Assembly: GCF_000237925.1 (NCBI RefSeq) | Contig: NC_031500.1 | Span: 5,515,254 to 5,579,253, forward strand | DNA length: 64,000 nucleotides | DNA from: Schistosoma mansoni | Lineage: Eukaryota > Platyhelminthes > Trematoda > Strigeidida > Schistosomatidae | Direction: 5' to 3' | Part shown: positions 14,601-28,400 of the stretch, one piece after another | Position numbering within the stretch: the first letter of the stretch is position 1 | Layout: the number at the start of each line of letters is the position of its first letter | Notes under the pieces: generated by a model | Database searches by the model: none | What the model saw: only the letters and a program-made list of their open reading frames with translations | Told to the model about the DNA's origin: nothing | Translations under genes and position numbers: made by a program

Positions 14601-17600
14601 GTTTGAAATGGTTTAGTTTTAAATACAAACACCAATACGTCCTGAAAACGATTTAGGACTTGATCTGATCCAATTCAGTAATTCAAGTGTATGTTTGTTT
14701 ATTCGAAGCTTTAAATCATATTCTTTGCTCATGGAGGCTAATGATCTTTCTTGGCCTATTACACAAACTGAATTATATGGGGCAAGATTTGAATCTGAAA
14801 GCAAATAGTGGAAAATTGCGAGTATTTTATTTTATTAGGCCTTGTCTTTTTCAGGTGTACAATCAGCAGCTGTTAATGTAATATGCGAATTGGCACGTAA
14901 AAATCCAAAGAATTACCTGTCACTTTCACCCATATTTTTTAAACTTATGACTACATCATCAAATAATTGGGTTCTTATCAAAATCATTAAATTGGTAAGC
15001 ATACGTATCCTAATGTTCCCGAGTGTTCATAATCATTGTTTAAATGTATGATCTAACTCATTTAAAGTGTCTATAAATTGATGGAAACTTATTTTGGATC
15101 TGACGTTACTCTGATCTCAAACGATTCATGTGCATATTCGCCAGTTAAGAAAACCAACGACTCATTTAATGTCTATGTATGTAACTAGATCTCTAGATTA
15201 TAAGAATTTAAATTCTTCAGAGTATTTTTCCTAAATTATGAATCTGCGCTTTTTCTCATCGATACTTCGACAAAATAGTCGTTTAGATTAACCTTTTCAC
15301 ATTTCATGTTGCATATGTATGCTAACAGAAACCATTTTATTCCTACTAATAATGCATCACATTCACAGTTCGATTGTTTGTTCAACTAATTACGAATCTG
15401 TTCACAGAAATGTACATATTGTTTTGCTCTATGTGATGTGTTCGTGAATCACAGAACACAGATCTACTTCTACTCTACATCACTTAGCTACATTCTGACT
15501 AGTTTAGCAGCTCGACAGCCGTAATCCAAGAATTGCGGGGATGGGTGGTCGTTTGACCACTGTTTATGGGAAATTGTTACCAATACTTCTGTTATTACTG
15601 TTGTTACGAATTATTAGAACGGCAGAATGAAAATCGGACCCAAATTTTCTATACCAAACTATTTAATAGGTTGAGTAAAAAATGAATTTGTCCAAATCAA
15701 TAACCAAGTATGAGTTGGTGTACTCAGGGCTTTAAGTTGTGTTTTTTTATGAATCTGAGGACTAGTGATACTCCATAGTTATCCAAGCAAACAAACTAAC
15801 TTCAAATAGATTAGTCCCTACATGCCTTCCATCTTAGTAGTAACCAGCTTCGACATGAATTCCCATATCCGTGATCAACGGAGTTCAATTTAGAGCAGGA
15901 TAAGTGTCGCCTATTGTAGTAAGCGATTATTGCACAGTATCATGAATAATGGAAAGTGCGGGTGGGCGGCCTATGTTTCTCCAGAAAAGGTAACAGGTGT
16001 AGGTAAGTAAATAATCACAAATAATTTCAAGTAAAAACTGCTTATTATTAGATTGTAAATCAACTTTCTGAAAGCATCTTACCACGAGACATGGCAGGTC
16101 TTAAAACCGATCTTGTTTGCTCATGAATGAACAGTGTTCTGTGGCTCTCATTGGTTCTCTAGCTATTTCCTTGAATATAACTTTAAATACAATTGAAGCG
16201 TGATTGACGTATTAGCAATAGTAATTACTTAACCTTTTCCACAGTATGTGATGTACCATTTATTCTAAAGCAGGATCACCTTTTTTCATGTTTTTTTCTA
16301 ATTAATTAAGTAGAGGGAATTTTAGAAAATCTACCACAATATATTTCACTGTTCCCGTACTCCACTGATATGTTTTGACTCACTTGAATATTTACAGAAA
16401 ATGGTATCACTTATTTTGTTTAGAGGTGTTTTTTTTTCGAGTAAATTACTGTCATCTTCATTTCTTATATGCATACTTTCTACATTTTTTATCAGTTTGG
16501 CACATTGACACCTTTGGAACCAAGATTAGGCAAAAAGTTAATCGGACCGTTGACCAATTTAATTCATAGGTAAGTAGACAGGTTAATATATGCTAAATAT
16601 AATGGTGAGGATGGTTTTTAAGTTTTCTTAATTGGTTAGTCATTCAGAATTTTTTTGATATCACTGAATGATGTACATGGGTTTCATCTCAAACCTTAAT
16701 ATAATAATCTTGAAAAAAATGGTATATACCGCTGAACAGTTACTAGTGTTCATTTTTATTTAGCTTATAGAAGTAGTATATTTTTCAAGTTATATATTAT
16801 TTATTATTTATTTGAACACATAAATATTGGTACAAAGGGGCACCGAATACATATGAGCCGCACAAATCTCATTTCATTTGTATGAGGCCGGTGATACTGC
16901 CCAGATGCCCAAACTGATGCAGGTCAAGTTATATATGAATTCTAAAGATTCATTTCATCCTTATAAAGTGAGAGAAGCGATGGTCTAATGGTTAACGTCA
17001 TTCGGCTTCAAACCTTTAAGTCACAAGGTCGAACTATGCTCAGTTTATTTCTGTTTTAACTGCAAGGCAATGTCACTATTCTTTTTGTAACTTAATTTAG
17101 CACACCTGCACGTGGTGACTGAGATTTCTTTAATTATTTGAAAAACATTTAAATAGTATGCACAGTGGGGATGTAAATTTTCTACTTTCAGTATGTAAAT
17201 TATGTTGTCTCAGTGTTGTATGCAAGCAACGTAGAAAATGACTCGTAAGTTGAAGTTTAAAGCCCTTGAGATACCAGAATGAATAGTTACAAACTTTAGG
17301 TTACAGAAACCTAGATCACTCACTCTCTCTACGTCCCTTTAAACCATGAATAGTATTGAACTTAACTGCTCCATGTCTTCTTATACGGTTGTAGTTTATT
17401 TTCATCTTACTCTTTGTTTTTAACTCTCTAAATATTTTAGTATTAATATACCCAATAAATCAAATTAATTCATATTTCTCCTAGGCACTATATCATGTCT
17501 TTCTTTACCTTAATTGTGTATAGATATTTAACTACTAATCATTTACATCCTGATTTAAATTTGGTTTCGTTTAAGCCTTATCTCACATGTTTTTGTATCG

Positions 17601-19424
17601 TTCATAGTTTTTATTTTTAATAAAATAACCTGCATACATTCATGAAACAACTGTTTTACTTCAATTGGAAAATCACAATTACTTATTGGTTAATTGCTTT
17701 ATTTTTACATCGCTTCTGATTGTTCATCTAGTTAATTATAAAATTTTCAGTAGTTGAATTCATCCACGATCCCGCATGCGCACTGCAGAGGGGTCCCATA
17801 CTAAGACAAAACGGCCGTCCAGTGCTTCTAGGCTTTCAATGGTGGTCTAGCTAAAATCGAATCATGAATCCAACTATTGAAAATTACTACAATTTCCACA
17901 GACCCCCATTCTATTTGTAAAATTAACATTTTATCCTGTGTGATATAATCTAACAACTTGTGTCTTTAAAACTAATTTATTTTACAGTACTTCAGCGATG
18001 TCATTGTTATATGAATGTATAAATACGGTTGTTGCAGGTATGTGTATTTTATTAATGCGTATGACTAAGTAATTCGATTAGTCATTTTTTTCGTATTGTC
18101 TCATATAACTATTGGAATAGTAGGAAAGCATATATAGCAGCGGAGTAGTATATTCCAGATCATATTTTTGTTTTCACAAACTTTTGTATAAAACAACCAA
18201 GTTATCTCTCATGAACTTATCACTTTGCTGTTGTCATCATCCGTAATCTCATATTATTGTTAATGCGGAAATTTGCATGGTACTAATCACTTGAATTGTA
18301 AATCTCTATTATCACACGAATTTTTATTTGATAAATGGGTTATATTAATTAATCTAGTTGAAGTTTTTATGTAGTAAAAGGATGTTCCAATCGTATTGGA
18401 TGACTGTTCTCTTGTATCACAAATCGATTGAAATCGAAATTATACTACTGGAAACTAACTAACCCAGTGTTTCTAATAATTAAACAATCGCTTCCAGACT
18501 TGAACCGAACCGTGTAGGTTAGTGTGAAATACATGGTTGAGATCCGAGCGATCATCGTAACTATGAGTAGAGATTCGAGGTGACGTGGCTCGGAATCGTT
18601 CTTTGTGCTACAAGTCCATTCACTCTTTGTCTTCCTTTAGATCAAAAGTTTCTAAAATACTTCACAGAAACCTATTCCACTGATCCATATTTTTTGATAT
18701 TATAACTTCTATCCCTAATCTTTACCATTACCACTGGTATTATTACTGTCTGTACCACTCTGGAATTTGCTTAGGAGATTTCATCTTGCTGTGCTAATGG
18801 GATATTGCAACTCGAATCAATGCATATACGTACCAGGTTCTACGTTGTGTGTGACTGACTGTGAAACTTAAACGTCCTAGATTTGACTTCTGATAGAGTT
18901 ATGAGTGCGCACTGATGATGATTCCCATACTAGGACAAAACGACTGTCAAGTATTCTGTTGTTTTCAGTCATGTCTTAACTGAAATCAATCTTTGACAAA
19001 TATAACTTATAAATCAAATAATGATTTTTAATATACCGATTCTTTTCATTTTTCAACTCTAGTACTAATATCAATATCTTCTGGAATTCCTAGTCATCAA
19101 GCTTCTATACAGGTAGATAAATCTATTCAATAAATTTTAGTAGAATTATTACAGGTTACTGATTTACTTATCCATATCCACATTTAATTGAACAAACCAG
19201 TAAAGTTTAATTTTGTTTGGTTTTTGTCTTTACATTTAATCTTTTAGTTTCATTTAAAAATATATGGATAGTTTGTTCCAACTTTTATCTTCTTTTATAG
19301 TTATGCGTTCAAAAATTACGCATCCTAATTGAAGATTCAGATCAAAATTGTAAGTCTCAAAAAATAGTAATGATAATTTATGAATTGTACTTTCATTTTT
19401 ATCATGCACTCTATTCACCAACAA

Positions 19425-19462
<38 letters not shown>

Positions 19463-22400
19463 ACTGTGTATAATGTCTGCATATAATGTCTGCATATGAT
19501 TCAATTTCGGACTTACATTATATGTAAATTACTTTGATTATCATCCAAGTTCTTACATATGCCCAACCACTACCTACGTATCTCGATGGCAGTTGTTAGC
19601 TGGTGTAGGAACAGGCTGAGAGAAAGGTATGTTCAACCAAGCCAAGACATAGGATCAACCTCATAGAGACATTGACTATTGGATTGAGCCGTGTCGTTAA
19701 GTATAGACTACTAGGTCAGACTTCACATGATTATAATGGCGAATGGTTGGAGACGTTGGGTGACATGGCTCAGAATTGGCCTTATTAAACGCAGGTGTAT
19801 TTATTCTTTGTCTCCCCTTAGATCCTGATTTTCAAAATTACTATGTAATTCTTATTTCAGGAATTCATTTTTCTTGAACCACTTTGCCTATGCACATTCG
19901 TTTCTAACTCCACTGATACTGTCACTACTTCTACTACCCTGGGATCTCGCTGTGCTAATACAATGTAACAATTTGGATCGATCCACATATTTGCCTGGTT
20001 TGATGTTGCTTATGTTTGTTTGACTAATCCAAGTTCTATAGCCTTTTTTAAAAAAGAATTTTTAGTTTCACATTTTCAACCTGCTCATATTGTTTGTTTA
20101 TTTCCTTTTTGCTGGACTGTTTGCTTTCAAGTAAAATATCTTGGATTATTAGCAATGCGTAAAATTCTATTATATCATCCACAAAGTGTACAACCTCATA
20201 AAGATTTAATATTAGGTTGTCTGGACGATAAAGATGAATCAATTCGATTACGTGCATTGGATTTACTACATGGTATGGTATCAAAAACTAATCTAATGGA
20301 TATTGTTAAGCATTTGATGATACATATTGGCAATTCTTCATCTGGTTTACACTATCGTAATGAATTATTAAGTAAAGTTGTGTATATATGTTCACAAGAT
20401 AATTATCGTAATGTTACATCATTTGAATGGTGAGTTACAAAGCCATTGTTTTGTATTGATGTGTATAGTGTTAGTCATTATTATTATTATCAAAATTATT
20501 ATTACTTACCTAAAGCAAGAACAAAACACGTAGCAGAAAATTGTGAACTGACTTATTTCGCGGATTCTCTTCAGCTGCTTTCATCATAGAAACAATAGTG
20601 TTACTTAGTGAAGAAAAAAACGATATACATACTTTGTGGGACAGAGGAATCCGCGATATTAATGAATCCACACTATTTTGCTGTGTTCTTTTTTCTTGCT
20701 TTAGTCAAATTTATCACTGATACCGTTACTACCACTACTGTGGGATTCGACATGGCAATTCCATCTCTCTGTACCAGTGGGGGTGTGGTAACTTGAACTG
20801 ATGTACATACTTACCAGGTTCTGTTTTGCGTTTAACCAACTAAGTGACGGAAAATTCGATGAAATTGTCATTATTATTGATTAAATTATTTAAAGTTTGG
20901 ACAGATTAAATCAACGACATCGACAAATGTAGTTTCCTTTAGTATACTAATTCATCTGACGGTCGCTATAGTTCTGTATCTGAATCAAAAATGTGTTCAG
21001 TGAAATTTTTACCTATTTTTCTGGCTTCTTAGTAAATTTCCTCGGTGTATGGAAATAAGGACTGTAAATCATCAGCACACTTAAGTCGAATTAATTTAAA
21101 ATTAATCTCCTAAAATTTTATTTTCTCCCTCAATTCTTTACACTCGCATGTATAGTCAATGTTGACTATTTTGTTTTCTAAATATCAGAACTAGTCTCTT
21201 TAAATTATGATGTTAAAACTTCCTATGCCCAGATAATGTACTTAGTCGGACAGCCAGACTCACTGTCCAAAAAATTAATATCACATGTTATGTATGCGTG
21301 ATGTATTTTGAATCACACGTAAGTGATCCATATATAATTCCTCACTTGACTTTATTCGGTGGCATGAATCCGCTCGATTCACTGTTTGAGTGTCGCGAAA
21401 TTCGATGTCCATTTCCTAAAGACATACAGTATTAACGGCGTACCTCCACTTTTTGGACATACGCTTATAATGAAACTACTTGGTTTGAGCAGTCTTATTT
21501 GCGTCATATTGAACTCAGAAACGTTTTAGTTAGATAACTCTATGATCAGTCTTTAAACGAAAATATCTGAGATATGTGTATAGAAATGGCTAAACGCCTA
21601 ATGCAAAAGTGTTACGAACTTTCCGTTACTTCTAGCGCCGTATAATCCCTGTTATGAAGGGGCTTTTAGTAATCTAACAGTTATGAGAAAGTTAATAAAT
21701 TTATTGGATATTCAAAAATTTTCCATAATTGTTTCTGAGCATGACAAGAAGTAAAAAACCGTTTGAACACAAAGTGATAAAGTATCTGCGCAACAATAAT
21801 AGGTGGTTATTGATAAGTCCTACTAAATGAACTCTCGATCCGACTTCCTAGCTGCTTCTGATAACCCCAGGCTAAATTACATGGCAACTTGAGCACAAAA
21901 GAGGTGCGCTGCGAAAAAAACGCTGTACGCCAAGGTTAATTTGTGTACAAAAACGAGGGTATTTCTAGTATTATAGACAAGCTTTGGTTTCCATAAATTT
22001 CTGGAACCATACTAAATATAGCAGCACCATAGGTAACTATCAAATCATGTGACTCGTGACCCTGTATTCTCTAGATGTTCCTGAGAAGCTTCTGTTCAAC
22101 GCTAATTAAATAAAATGCTTTCTAACGTTTCCTGAGTCCTTATTGACTTTTCCAAGGAACATTTTGAACTCCCCAACAGTTTTAGATAGCCAAGATAATA
22201 ATATAACAAAACAGTAATGTTAGATGACAATAAACAGTGGTTTCGCCTTATCAAAACCTTGTTTGATGTTTTCCTATCCGCTTTACCTCAAGGTTGAAAT
22301 ATTAGCACTAATAGATATTTGATCACACATGATCTATGGGCACAGTTCACGTGTGTTGTGAAATCATTTTGACATCTGGAGTAGAATTTCGCATAATGTA

Positions 22401-25400
22401 AATTAGTTGGTAAGATCCCGATTCTGTGTATTATGTAAACTAGTTGGAAAATTTGTCTATCACGTCCGCCCACCAGCGACACTAACGTACATTGTTGTCT
22501 GGTATAATATTGGGGTGAGAAAGTCCTAAAGAGGCGGCTCAAACAAAGCAACACTAAATCATGAAGTTATTCAGTAGTTGGTAAAAATTGTTGAATTGTT
22601 CACTATTCATTCTCAATACAAGTAAATGTTAATCCATAACTCATGGTTTTGTAACACATTTTAATGCTCTTTTAACTAGGTATGTTACTGTTCTTGTGGA
22701 ATTAGCCAGTATTGATGGTATTCGAAATGGTGATTTATTAGCTGCTCAACTTATAGATGTTTCCATTCGTGTACCAACTGTTCGAACTTTCTGTGTTGAA
22801 CAAATGGCTATATTACTGGATATTAGTCAGTCGTTAACAAGTGGAGGTAAACAAAATGCTATTCAAGAAACACTTCGTGCAGCAGCATGGATATGTGGTG
22901 AATATGCGGAGTAAGATTTGAAGTTAATTTCACATATTGTGTATTTTTATAGATTTAATTGTATATACTAACTTTTTATATAGTTTAATGCTGCATCATA
23001 GCAACAAATATTAATTAGGAATAATTGTATTATTTAACACTAGCTTCTTTGGCTTGAACATCATGTGTTAAAAATGCCATCTCAGTGGCTTCTATGTCGT
23101 GTATTATTTTCTGACACTGGGGCTAGGAGGAAAAAGCTGAGAAGTGGTCAGTTTTACGACACAGCATGGTGATATGCAAGAAAACAGTGTAGAACTGGTC
23201 TCTGTCTGTCCATTCCAACTCTCTAGTTGTGGCTTGATACATTATAAAGACAGCTCGGAATGGCGGTCACTGATGATTCTGCTGTAGTTTTCTCTCAAAT
23301 TCTTCGTAGATGTGAGATCCACTTCCTTAATTGAGGGAAATCTCCCTTAGTCGTACTTTTAACTGAACTGTATTTCGATAAGACGAAGATTACCAGAACT
23401 GTATTTTCCATTATGTGTTGTGCGTGTTTACGTATTTTGTTCTTGACTGCACTCCACTTTTCTCCTTTATTTCTTCACAACGTTATCTGTCTTTTTTGTG
23501 GTTCATATTATTTTTTGTGCCTAACGTAACTTAAAATCAAACACACAAACTTAAACCTGGGAAATAAATTATTATTATTATGCTATTTATTATTAAAAGG
23601 TAAAATTAATTTCTGTGAATCGTTTATTGCCAGATTTCTCACATAAGAATCATTTGATAACTATGTAACATTATGAACCTCGTTCAGTGGCATAGTTAAC
23701 AATATTTGTCATTATCCGGAATTTTAGCTTGTTGTTTCTTATCGTTTCTTTCCATTGAACTTTTCATTTTCTTTCGTTGTGGACCAGTAGCTTACAACCA
23801 TGTATGTATACAACTTTTCGAATATTTGTTTGTATATTTTAGTTTTATCAGCCCGGGGTGGTTTTTTAAACCTTCATATTTAAAAAGTATGATCTATATG
23901 CGGAGCTATATTTTCCTCATATTCACTTCCTTATTCGTTGACAGTAATATGTATGTTAGTACATGGTATCCATTTCGTTTGACTGAACACTGATTCACGC
24001 TAGTTCTTCAATTTATATTGAAGATATTCGGTTTCACAACTCAGTTATGTGTTGTTTTGCTGTGCTGTTGAAGAAAACAACTATTTTAACATTCCAATCA
24101 AATATTACTCTTTTGAGATTTACCGAAGTCGAATATATTCATGTACTTTTGTATTTCCTATAAATAATATAGACATAGTAACAATGTGCATGACTGGCTG
24201 ACAAATACCATGCGATTTCTTCAGTAAGGGAAATGAAATTATAATCAATCTAGTGCTTACTTCTCTTAACATTTTCCAATGTAGCAGGAAAAATACAATG
24301 AAAAAACTGGTTACTAATGAGTAACATGATTGAGAATTCTACAAATGTTACAAGCGAAAAACAATAAAAGTTTGATTTGTAAAGAAAAAGGTGTAAACTC
24401 TCTTCTTGGAATTAATAGAGTCAGTTAAATCTTTTCTCTTAAATTAATTAGTAACGTATATGTAGTATTGTATTCTCCAATCGTGTGATTATCAACCCAG
24501 TACTGTGAAAGCTGATCTACGGAGTACGATAACTATCATAGTTCATTCTCTTATCATCCAATGATAACATATTCTTATCTAATCTTGTGCAGGTGGCTGT
24601 AACCTATTCATACGGCAACTATTCATAAATAGCTTATCATTAGTAGTTTGTACCTCGATATTAATCTTAAGTAAATATGATGCAACTTCCTTGAAAATAA
24701 ATATTGTTATCATAAATATTATGGCTCTTTATACTATAATCTTTCTCTATCTCTCGTATTGTTATGTGTATTTTAGTAGTCTAAACAATCCAGAACAAAC
24801 ACTGAATTCAATTGTTTCAATCGCCCTTGAACTACCCGGCCTATCCAGTTCAATTCAAGCTGTTCTCATATTCAATGCTTTTAAAATATACAGTGTTGTC
24901 ATTAAAAATATTACATGTAAAACTATTGAAAGCTTACCTTTGATGTTTACAAATAAAAAGTATCAAGAAAATGGTGAACATTTAATTGATATGAGTGAAA
25001 ACGATCATCATAATAAAAATAATAACACCGAAACTGTAGATGATCAAGTTACAAGTTTAAAGATTTTACAAAATTTGATTGTTCATCTGATAGAGTTGAC
25101 AAATTTTCTTATGAATAGATTCATCCAATATGTCCATTCATCTGATTTAGAAGTTCAAGAACGCGTAAGTTATTTGATTCTCTCTAAATATATATACTGA
25201 TAATTAATATAAAGAAAATTCATAACTTTGTATCAAAACCATCATACAATCTTTCAATCTAATATAGTCACAGTCAAAAACCTAAACATTCAAATAAAAT
25301 TCTTAATGATTCTAAGCAGATCAATTGTAACTAAGTGTAAGTAAGTTTAGTAAAGCTTAGGTCACTCACTACCTATTAAAAATCACCCATTTATCACTTT

Positions 25401-28400
25401 TGGACAAAGAATTGATCAGTGAATATTTTTATTCAGATAGTCCATCTGGTGATACCAATCGGACTTCGATCTTAATAATTAGTTTACTGTTTATAAAAAA
25501 AGGTCCACTTTACATCTATTCAGTTTTAATCAACATAGATCTTGAGAGATGTGTACTAGCGCAAGTTACCATACTACATCATAATATCAAGATAAATAAA
25601 AATGAACTACAAATAATTATAATAGCAATGACAGTTAGGGATAATAAATAACGAAAATACTGTTCGAGAAGATTAAATGAAAAGTTATAAATAGAAGAAT
25701 ACTGAAATTCAAGATCGAGAATAACCTTAAAAGTGACCAATTTTAGGCCGTGTCACTCATTGTTTCCGACCATTGATCGCGTTCCGTTTACATCTATCAA
25801 AACGGCTTAAAGTAATGGTCAAAGACTTCATGAACTTGTGTCGCGTTTCATTTCAATCTCTCCTAGCTTCCTTCCAAAATACTCATACATCAGATAACGT
25901 TGCCTGTCAGGTTTCAGAGAAGAACTTCGATGTGGCCAACATCTGCTGGGATCACCGGGTAAGAAATAGTGAGGTTAGACACAGAATATTAAGAAATGAT
26001 GGTAAATCGGTTGATTAAGTTGTAAATCTTTATCAACTGAGATGGTTGGGCTATTTATTACGCATGCCTGAACACCGATTACTACGGCGCTCAATGCTTA
26101 CTAGTGTTGGAGACGGATGGAAGAAAGTTAGGGGCGGCTAAGCTAAAACGTGGCATCAGTCCTTAAAGTCACTATCTTCTAGTCTAGGCCATGTTGATAG
26201 ATGCAGACTACTTGGTTAAGGTCCACGCAACTATCGTCAACAATGGATGGTGACTCTGGGTGACATGACTCAGGATCGATCACAGTGGCGTAGGTGTTAT
26301 ACACTTTTTGTCTTCCTTAAAACCGTGAGATTAAAATTACTTTATATCTTTCTTTCTACAAACTAATTCTTTCTCCGTGTATCGTATTCTTATATGCAAT
26401 CTTTCTTTTATATTACTACAATTGAAGTAACTGCTTATATGTATTCGGTGTTCATCTTGTGCTAAAGAAGTGTGGTGACTTGAACCGATGCATATATTTG
26501 CTTGGTCCTTCGTTGTAGATGACTGACTGATTACACTATATGTTCATAGCCTCATACGATCAATTCAATTTCATTAACGAGCGTATTAAAATTCACTAAT
26601 TCCAAAAAGTATAAATACCTGATTAGGTTAATCACTTTTTTTACTTGTTTTCAATCATTCAGTACTATACGAACCCTTTTCTCATTAAATTCATTCCTCA
26701 ATGTTAATTCTGTTTTCTTCCTTGTTATTTTATATCAAATAACTTCAAGGCTGTGTCGATTCACCAAATATTGAGTTTAGTGTCAAAGCGTTTTACAAAA
26801 ATTCAATCGTTTTTATCCAGTTCATCAGCCTTACAACAAAATAGTAATCCGTCAACATTAATTTTGGACAATGATTCTTCACCTTCATTATCCAATTATC
26901 AATCATTAGATAATTTAGCTGATCAGTTTCATAATTCTCAACTCATCAGCACTTCTATTAATATCAATAACAATACAGGTGACAACAGGGTCGACACGCA
27001 ACTTCATTCACGAAGTAATTCAATTCAAATGGATGCTTCGCCTTCACTTACATCTATAGTATCACCAACTGTGGTTCTCAAGTTAATTCGATCAATTATA
27101 AATGAACTAAATGCTTTGTTCACCGGTGAAATCATCCCTGTAGCACCAAAAGCTCAGAAAAAAGTTCCTATTCCCGAAGGGTTAGATTTAGACGCTTGGA
27201 TTAATCCACCAGCACCAATTCGTAAACAACTGTGGACGAATACATTAGATTTTATTGGGGTTAGTTACTCTCAATTGTTCGTTTTAAAAGTTTTCGTTAG
27301 AATTATCACACAAAAGTATATTCATTTAATTCATTTATGTTTAATATATCCCTGAATAAGCACTTCAGCTTAACCGTCAAGTATTTTTTTCATTTTTGAC
27401 AATCTTGTGTCCTCTCATTGTGATCTAACCCCATCTACTTTGACATTATTCTTATACATTTATGTGGGGGATGCTACGGTAATTACTGGAGCCGACGATT
27501 TTTGAGTTTACTGTACAATACGGTATTACCAATACGTTGAATTTTCTTTCTCTCTTAATTTACCCTATACACTTATTTAACCATTTTCGTTCTCTTTTTA
27601 AAGAAATCTATAAATGATACTGATGATCATCATTCTATTCATTGGAATAATGAATCAGTCAATAATGAATGTGATATATTCTTTGGTTTACAAGATAATA
27701 AATCTCAAACTGTTCAACTAACAGCTGAACAATCAGATGAGGTAAATGGTTATGGTTTATTTTTAAATTTTTTTGGTCGTAAATTATTTCAAGGTATTAT
27801 TTACAAAATAGATCTCAATAAAGGTTTTGTAGTACATGTTTGAAACTCTTTAGCTTAGTGGATAAAGCTTTCGAGTTTAAAGCGAAGAGTACCGGCTTCG
27901 AGTCTCAAGATGGAATATCAACATTGAAGTGCTGATGTGTCCAACGTGGGAAGAACTGAGCGTTCTGGATTTTATTGCTAACTATAGACCAAACATACCA
28001 AATAAAAAAGGGTATTTCAAAAAATTTTGTAAGGTTGTCGACATTCATCCTGTTTGTGGCTCGTTAGCTGAATGTACCTACATCATGAAGACTGATCAAA
28101 TGCAGTCCTCATCATCAATGGGAAGATCCAAACAACCAATATAAATGAATCATGTTCATAACAGTTCTGAAACCATCCTCTGTAACAAAACAACTTGTTT
28201 ATGTGTATGCATTTAAAAGCATTTACAGATACACCGCTTTAATCCTTCTTTAGTCGGCTGATATATTTTGAAATCACTTCATTTAACTAGCGAACTGATA
28301 TAAACTATTACAGCTTAGTTCAACCCTAATGACTAGACGACAACTCTGAGACCTATCTATCTAAAGGGTTATGGTTTTGAACTGTACAAAAATCCACAGA

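Noticed and set aside
24691-24776. Upstream part of the 24691-25200 open frame as coding
   Set aside because: AP-3 delta similarity and phase start at 24777, after a clear acceptor; the earlier part is intron.
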